Source of the DNA: Rubrivivax sp.
GTDB taxonomy: Bacteria; Pseudomonadota; Gammaproteobacteria; Burkholderiales; Burkholderiaceae
Direction of reading: 5' to 3'
Assembly (NCBI GenBank): GCA_004211235.1
Contig: SEEY01000055.1
Location: 1-12,036 of the forward strand
Length of the DNA stretch: 12,036 nucleotides
The translations under genes were made by a program, and so were the position numbers. A model generated the notes under the pieces. The model saw only the letters and a program-made list of their open reading frames with translations, searched no databases and had not been told where the DNA came from. Below, in pieces: positions 8,300-12,036 of the stretch. The first letter of the stretch is position 1, and every line of letters starts with the position of its first letter.

Positions 8300-9514
8300 T
8301 CAGGCGTGGGCAGCGCGCAGGCGCATCGAAAAGGCCTGCAGCTCGGCGATGCCGCTCTCTTCAGCACGGCGGCACCAGGCCTGCAGATCGGCCACCAGTT
8401 GCTCGGCAGACACGTTCGTGCGTGTCCACAGCTGGCGAAGCTCTTCGCGCATGGTGACGAGCTTGTCGATGACCGGGCTGGCAGCGCGGGCATGGGCCAG
8501 GTGGCCGTGCACGTCGGCAGGGATCCGCTCTTCATCCCGATGCAACCAGCGCTTGGCTGCCTTGAACTGGGCGAAGCGCTCGCTGTGCTTGCCGCCTTCC
8601 GCCTGGACCTTGGTCAATTCCGCTTCGCAGACAGCCTTGAGGCCCCGGGCGTAGGTGGCCATGACTTCATAACGGTTCGCGATCAGCGCCTCCAGCGTGC
8701 GCGCATCCGCTGCAGGCTTGATCTCGCCCAGGCTGAGCTTGGGCGCCGTCTTGCGGACCTTGGCCCAACCCACCATCTCCATGGCACGGATGTAGGCCCA
8801 GCCGATGTCGAACTCGTACTTCTTGACCGAGAACTTGGCCGAGGTCGGGTAGGTGTGATGGTTGTTGTGCAGCTCTTCGCCACCGATCAGGATGCCCCAG
8901 GGCACGACGTTGGTCGACGCGTCGGGCGCTTCGAAGTTGCGGTAGCCCCAGTAGTGGCCGATGCCGTTGATGACGCCCGTGGCCCAGACCGGAATCCAGG
9001 CCATCTGGATGGCCCAGACCGTCGCGCCGATGGCACCGAAGGCAAGCACGTCGAGGATCAACATCAGCGCCACGCCCTGCCAGGAGAAGCGGGTGTAGAG
9101 GTTGCGCTCGATCCAGTCGTCCGGCGTGCCGGTGCCGTACTTGCGCATCGTCTCCATGTTGCGCGATTCAGCGCGGTAGAGCTCGACGCCAGTCAGCAGC
9201 AGGGCCTTGAGGCCGCGGGTCTGCGGGCTGTGCGGGTCTTCCTCGGTCTCGCACTTGGCGTGGTGCTTGCGGTGGATGGCGACGAATTCCTTGGTCACCA
9301 TGCCCGTGGTCAGCCACAGCCAGAAACGGAAGAAATGGGACGGGATCGGGCCGAGTTCCAGGGCGCGGTGCGACTGCGCGCGGTGCAGGAAGATCGTCAC
9401 CGCCGAGATGGTGATGTGCGTCACCACCAGCGTGAAGACAAGCACCTGCCAACCGCTGGCATTGAGCAAGCCATCGCTCAGCCAATTCACCAGCGTGTTC
9501 AGAAATTCGTTCAT
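8300..9514 (-). CDS. DesA-type membrane fatty acid desaturase with C-terminal extension
   Basis: Integral membrane di-iron desaturase that introduces a double bond into acyl chains of lipids, most like the Pseudomonas aeruginosa DesA (phospholipid-acting) type by remembered similarity. The 404-residue protein has all three histidine boxes: HRAQSHR (44-50), HRKHH (81-85) and HNNHH (216-220, in GGEELHNNHHTYP). It also has GIGHYWGYRNFE (184-195). Membrane segments lie around 22-43, 60-73, 147-168 and 172-188. Residues from about 260 to the end are soluble and helical, and unnecessary for a plain delta-9 fold. The last 50 residues (LRQLW...L..WCRRAEESGI..LQ.F...LR) resemble the C-terminus of ISL3-family transposases, without any DDE catalytic core. 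The gene is monocistronic: terminator at 8252-8281, and TACAAT at 9563-9558 upstream. A GAGG (9525-9528) lies ten nt before the ATG, a long spacing. Confidence 0.92.
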   Translation of the reverse strand: MNEFLNTLVNWLSDGLLNASGWQVLVFTLVVTHITISAVTIFLHRAQSHRALELGPIPSHFFRFWLWLTTGMVTKEFVAIHRKHHAKCETEEDPHSPQTRGLKALLLTGVELYRAESRNMETMRKYGTGTPDDWIERNLYTRFSWQGVALMLILDVLAFGAIGATVWAIQMAWIPVWATGVINGIGHYWGYRNFEAPDASTNVVPWGILIGGEELHNNHHTYPTSAKFSVKKYEFDIGWAYIRAMEMVGWAKVRKTAPKLSLGEIKPAADARTLEALIANRYEVMATYARGLKAVCEAELTKVQAEGGKHSERFAQFKAAKRWLHRDEERIPADVHGHLAHARAASPVIDKLVTMREELRQLWTRTNVSAEQLVADLQAWCRRAEESGIAELQAFSMRLRAAHA

Positions 9515-9557
9515 GCGTCCGAGACCTCACCCGTGAAGGGCATGCAAAGGAAACTCA

Positions 9558-9563
9558 ATTGTA
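9558..9563 (-). promoter_or_regulatory. Probable -10 element of the desaturase gene
   Basis: TACAAT on the minus strand matches the -10 consensus in five of six positions and would give a start site near 9551, about 37 nt before the ATG. No convincing -35 hexamer exists 16-18 nt upstream, which may mean activator dependence. Upstream lie CCGCAT/ATGCGG (9598-9603 and 9621-9626) and the dyad at 9635-9648. Confidence 0.45.
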
Positions 9564-9634
9564 GGGGAGTGCCCCCAGAAACAGGGGATGAAGGGCACCG
9601 CATTCGAGCGTACGCGTGCGATGCGGCGCGGTCT

Positions 9635-9648
9635 TTGACGTTCGTCAA
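9635..9648. repeat. Perfect dyad TTGACG-TT-CGTCAA
   Basis: A 14-bp inverted repeat with six-base arms and a two-base centre overlaps the stop codon (9645-9647) of the methyltransferase gene and lies about 75 bp upstream of the desaturase -10. It has no T-run and too short a loop for a good terminator, so an operator is more likely. No bound protein is known to me. Confidence 0.4.
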
Positions 9649-10907
9649 TCCGCCCTTTCCCATGCAGCGGCGAAGAAACCGTCCGTCGCGTGGCGGTGGG
9701 GCCACAACCGAAGTGCGCCGTTCTCCACGAGTTCGCCGGCGCGCTCGACTTGCGACTTGGCAAGCGCCTCGTCCGCCGCCAGCGGCTTGAACTGCGGGTG
9801 GGCGCCGGCGAACTCCGCGGCGATGACCTCGTTTTCCGCGTCCAGCAGGCTGCATGTCGCGTAGACGAGCCGGCCGCCCGGCTTCACCAGGCGGGCTGCG
9901 CTGGCCAGGATGGCGCGCTGCTTTTCCTGCAGTTCGGCCACGCCCTTGGGCGACTGGCGCCACTTCAGGTCGGGGTTGCGGCGCAGCGTGCCAAGGCCCG
10001 AACACGGCGCGTCGACCAGAACCCGGTCGATCTTGCCTGCCAGGCGCTTGATGCGGTCGTCGCGCTCATGGGCGATCTGGGCCGGGTAGACGTTGGACAG
10101 GCCACTGCGCGCCAGGCGGGGCTTCATCGCCGTGAGCCGGTGGCCTGAGGTGTCGAAGGCATAGAGCCGGCCGGTGTTGCGCATTGCCGCGCCCAACGCG
10201 AGGGTCTTGCCCCCAGCGCCGGCGCAGAAGTCCACCACCATCTCGCCGCGCTTGGGCGCGAGCAGCAGGGCCAACAACTGGCTGCCTTCATCTTGCACCT
10301 CGACGCCGCCGCTGGTGAACAACTCCAGCTTGTGCAAGGCCGGCTTGCCGTCGATGCGCAGGCCGAGCGGCGAATACGGCGTGGGCGCGGCGTCAATGCC
10401 GGCTGCCTTGAATTGCTGCTGGGCCTCCTCGCGCTTGAGCTTGAGTGCGTTGACGCGCAGATCCAGCGGCGCGGCCTCGTTCAGCGCGTTGGCGAGCTTC
10501 CAGAATTCCTCTTCGCCCAGCCGCGCCAGCAGCGGCTCGGCGAGCCACTCGGGCATGTTGTGGCGCATCTTGGATGCCAGGCTCATCGGGTCGATGGCCT
10601 GGACCTGGTCCAGCCAGTGCTGCTCCTGGGGGCTGAGCGCGCCGCGCAGGAAGGCGGCATTGCCGCGCCAGGCCAGCATGGCCAGGCGGCGGTGCATGGA
10701 GCCACTGCCGCTCTGGGCCAGGTTCTGGAACTTGATGCGTTCGCGCAGCAGTGCGTAGACCGTCTCGGCAAGCGCGGCTCGCTCGCGCTGGCCGAGGTTC
10801 TTGTGTTGGCGGAAGAAGGCGGAGACGGTGGAGTCGGCCGGGGCGTCGAGCTGGTTGACGGCGGCAATCAGCTCGGCGCTCAGCTCCAGGAGGGCATTAG
10901 GATGCAT
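9645..10907 (-). CDS. RsmB/NOP-family RNA (cytosine-5) methyltransferase
   Basis: Cytoplasmic SAM-dependent enzyme of 420 residues that methylates cytosine C5 in RNA. The SAM-binding motif I is VVDFCAGAGGKTLALG (224-239). Motif IV is DAPCSGLGTLRRNPDLKW (299-316), with Cys302, and motif VI is YATCSLLDAEN (349-359), with Cys352; these are the two cysteines used for product release and nucleophilic attack in the family. The final FFAAAWERAD is also typical. The N-terminal 110 residues are helical and could be a divergent NusB-like domain, but I cannot confirm it, so I do not assign 16S C967 specificity or the name rsmB. The start ATG lies 17 bp from the divergent DUF1345 gene and has no Shine-Dalgarno; a TGGGATAAT extended -10 ends six nt before it, which suggests a leaderless mRNA. 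Confidence 0.92.
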   Translation of the reverse strand: MHPNALLELSAELIAAVNQLDAPADSTVSAFFRQHKNLGQRERAALAETVYALLRERIKFQNLAQSGSGSMHRRLAMLAWRGNAAFLRGALSPQEQHWLDQVQAIDPMSLASKMRHNMPEWLAEPLLARLGEEEFWKLANALNEAAPLDLRVNALKLKREEAQQQFKAAGIDAAPTPYSPLGLRIDGKPALHKLELFTSGGVEVQDEGSQLLALLLAPKRGEMVVDFCAGAGGKTLALGAAMRNTGRLYAFDTSGHRLTAMKPRLARSGLSNVYPAQIAHERDDRIKRLAGKIDRVLVDAPCSGLGTLRRNPDLKWRQSPKGVAELQEKQRAILASAARLVKPGGRLVYATCSLLDAENEVIAAEFAGAHPQFKPLAADEALAKSQVERAGELVENGALRLWPHRHATDGFFAAAWERAD

Positions 10908-10924
10908 CGCCCCATTATCCCAAC
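10908..10924. promoter_or_regulatory. Candidate symmetric bidirectional promoter
   Basis: The 17-bp gap between two divergent ATGs contains CATTATC (10913-10919). Read on the minus strand it gives GATAAT (10919-10914), preceded by TGG, an extended -10, six nt before the methyltransferase ATG. Read on the plus strand it gives CATTAT (10913-10918), six nt before the DUF1345 ATG. Both transcripts would begin at or next to their start codons. Neither side has a convincing -35. The minus-strand element is the stronger match. Confidence 0.45.
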
Positions 10925-11575
10925 ATGAATCTCTGGACCCAGTTGCGCCTGCGCCCCCGGCTGCTGACAGCCGTTCTCGCCGGCGCGGTGCTCGCCGCGC
11001 TGTGGCCGGTGCAGATGCCGATCACCACGCGGCTGCTGCTCGGCTGGGACATCACGCTGTGGATCTACCTGCCGCTGGCGCTGTGGATGATGCTCGGCCG
11101 TGCCAGCGCGGTGAACCTGCAGCAGCGCGCCAAGGATCTGGCCGAGGGCCTGCCCGTCATGTTGCTGCTGGCCGTCGGCGGCGCGCTGGCCAGCTTTGCC
11201 GCCATCGCACTGGAACTCGGCTCGGCCAAGGAGGCGCACACGGCCAGCAGCCTGACGCTCGCCTTCGCCATCGCCACCGTCTGCAGCTCCTGGCTGCTGC
11301 TCCCGGTCGAGTTCGGCATTGCCTACGCAAGCCTGTATCACGGCGGCGGCAAGGCCGCGCATGGGCTGGAGTTCCCGGGCGATGACGGCCCGCCGGACTA
11401 CGGTGACTTTCTCTACTTCTCGATCACCGTGGCAGCCACGTCGCAGACCTCCGACGTCAGCGTCAGCTCGCGGGCAATGCGCCGGCTGGTGCTCGCCCAG
11501 GCGCTGCTGGCCTTCGTCTTCAACACCGGCGTGCTGGCGTTGACGGTCAACATCCTGGCCGGATTGATCAGCTGA
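10925..11575 (+). CDS. DUF1345 family membrane protein
   Basis: Inner-membrane protein of 216 residues with about five hydrophobic segments (12-29, 37-57, 76-98, 108-131 and 187-213). The DUF1345 signature is clear in the last third: DYGDFLYFSITVAATSQTSD (158-177) with VSVSSRAMRRLVLAQALLAF following and then VFNTGVLALTVNI. The short hydrophobic TVAATSQTSDV stretch before the last membrane segment is reminiscent of the pore loop of two-membrane-segment ion channels, but that is speculation and no function is established to my knowledge. The ATG lacks a Shine-Dalgarno; the only AGGAGG upstream (near 10888) is more than 30 nt away and inside the opposite gene. A CATTAT six nt before the ATG could give a leaderless mRNA. 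It ends directly against the stop of purN. Confidence 0.85.
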   Translation: MNLWTQLRLRPRLLTAVLAGAVLAALWPVQMPITTRLLLGWDITLWIYLPLALWMMLGRASAVNLQQRAKDLAEGLPVMLLLAVGGALASFAAIALELGSAKEAHTASSLTLAFAIATVCSSWLLLPVEFGIAYASLYHGGGKAAHGLEFPGDDGPPDYGDFLYFSITVAATSQTSDVSVSSRAMRRLVLAQALLAFVFNTGVLALTVNILAGLIS

Positions 11576-11583
11576 TCAGCTGA
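11568..11583. repeat. 16-bp palindrome holding two convergent stop codons
   Basis: TCAGCTGATCAGCTGA is its own reverse complement. It contains the TGA of the DUF1345 gene (11573-11575) and the TGA of purN on the other strand (11576-11578). The same bases form a tandem repeat TGATCAGC at 11565-11572 and 11573-11580. There is no T-run, so it is not a classic terminator. Confidence 0.8.
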
Positions 11584-12036
11584 CGAAGAGCTGCTGCGGC
11601 GCACCGTCGCGGTGGTGCACGACGTCCCCCTGCCAGACCAGCGCATCCTCGACGAACCAGCGCACCGACTGCGGATAGATGCGGTGCTCGGCCGTCAGCA
11701 CCCGGGCCGACAGCGCCTCCGCGTCGTCGCGAGGCAGCACCGGCACGGCAGCCTGCAGCACGATGGCGCCATGGTCGAGTTCCGCGGTGACGAAGTGCAC
11801 CGTCACGCCGGCGATCTTGCAGCCCATCTCGATGGCCCGTTCATGCGTGTGCAGGCCCGTGAAGGCCGGCAGCAGCGACGGATGGATGTTGAGCATGCGG
11901 CGGGCATAGCGGGCCGTGAAGCCGGGCGTCAGGATCCGCATGAAGCCGGCCAGCACGACCAGATCGGGCGCGAAGCCGTCGATGACGCGGGCCAGCTCGG
12001 CGTCGAAATCCTCGCGGCTGGCATAGGCCTTGTGGT
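11576..12036 (-). CDS. purN: Phosphoribosylglycinamide formyltransferase PurN (5' end beyond window)
   Basis: Cytoplasmic enzyme of de novo purine synthesis that transfers a formyl group from 10-formyltetrahydrofolate to GAR. The visible 152 residues begin HKAYASREDFDAELARVID and continue VVLAGFMRILTPGF, then the core LNIHPSLLPAFTGLHTHERA. The catalytic Asn (codon 11890-11888) and His (11884-11882) are present in NIHPSLLP, and the catalytic Asp (11776-11774) in VHFVTAELDHGAIVLQA. The family is about 190-215 residues long, so roughly 45-60 N-terminal residues, including the formyl-acceptor phosphate-binding Gly-rich loop, lie to the right of the window. The protein ends FVS, abutting the DUF1345 stop with no intergenic base. 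Identification is secure. Confidence 0.96.
   Translation of the reverse strand, partial: HKAYASREDFDAELARVIDGFAPDLVVLAGFMRILTPGFTARYARRMLNIHPSLLPAFTGLHTHERAIEMGCKIAGVTVHFVTAELDHGAIVLQAAVPVLPRDDAEALSARVLTAEHRIYPQSVRWFVEDALVWQGDVVHHRDGAPQQLFVS

Noticed and set aside
8300..8735. Possible transposase remnant or insertion sequence
   Set aside because: Only the helical tail looks transposase-like; there is no DDE core, terminal inverted repeat or target duplication, and the reading frame with the desaturase is intact.
8306..9790. Long plus-strand frame opposite the desaturase
   Set aside because: The minus strand encodes a clear desaturase with all three histidine boxes; the plus frame is a GC-driven artefact.

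Overview
The window is about 12 kb of GC-rich chromosomal core DNA, almost fully coding. Gene content, protein similarity and gene order point to a betaproteobacterium of the order Burkholderiales, perhaps near the Rubrivivax/Leptothrix/Roseateles group; the order is fairly secure, the finer placement is inference from remembered homologues. I see no insertion sequence, prophage, CRISPR array, tRNA, rRNA or recognisable defence system. The window looks like ordinary housekeeping sequence with some interesting regulatory and domain-level details.

Left part (1-5833, all minus strand, read right to left): a Crp/Fnr-type regulator, ftsK (chromosome-translocating division ATPase), lolA (periplasmic lipoprotein carrier), rarA (replication-restart ATPase) and a glutamate/aspartate-type ABC-transporter binding protein that runs off the left edge. 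Gaps are 16 nt or less, with 4-nt and 23-nt overlaps, so this looks like one operon with translational coupling. The order trxB / regulator / ftsK / lolA / rarA matches the enterobacterial trxB-lrp-ftsK-lolA-rarA neighbourhood, with a Crp/Fnr protein where E. coli has Lrp.

Middle (6008-7599, plus strand): trxB diverges from the regulator across a 174-bp region. Then comes the ribosomal protein pair rpmB-rpmG (L28-L33), with its own good sigma-70-type promoter and a long leader that can fold into nested helices. A strong bidirectional terminator separates rpmG from the convergent DUF3016 gene.

Right part (7707-12036): a secreted DUF3016 protein, a DesA-type membrane fatty acid desaturase with a C-terminal tail resembling that of ISL3-family transposases, and an RsmB/NOP-family RNA m5C methyltransferase, all on the minus strand. 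A DUF1345 membrane protein (plus) diverges from the methyltransferase across only 17 bp, where a symmetric -10-like element faces both ways and neither gene has a clear Shine-Dalgarno. The DUF1345 gene converges, stop codon against stop codon, on the 3' part of purN (minus), which enters from the right edge. The only intergenic stretches over 100 bp are 5834-6007, 6968-7157, 7600-7706, 8199-8299 and 9515-9644; none exceeds 300 bp.
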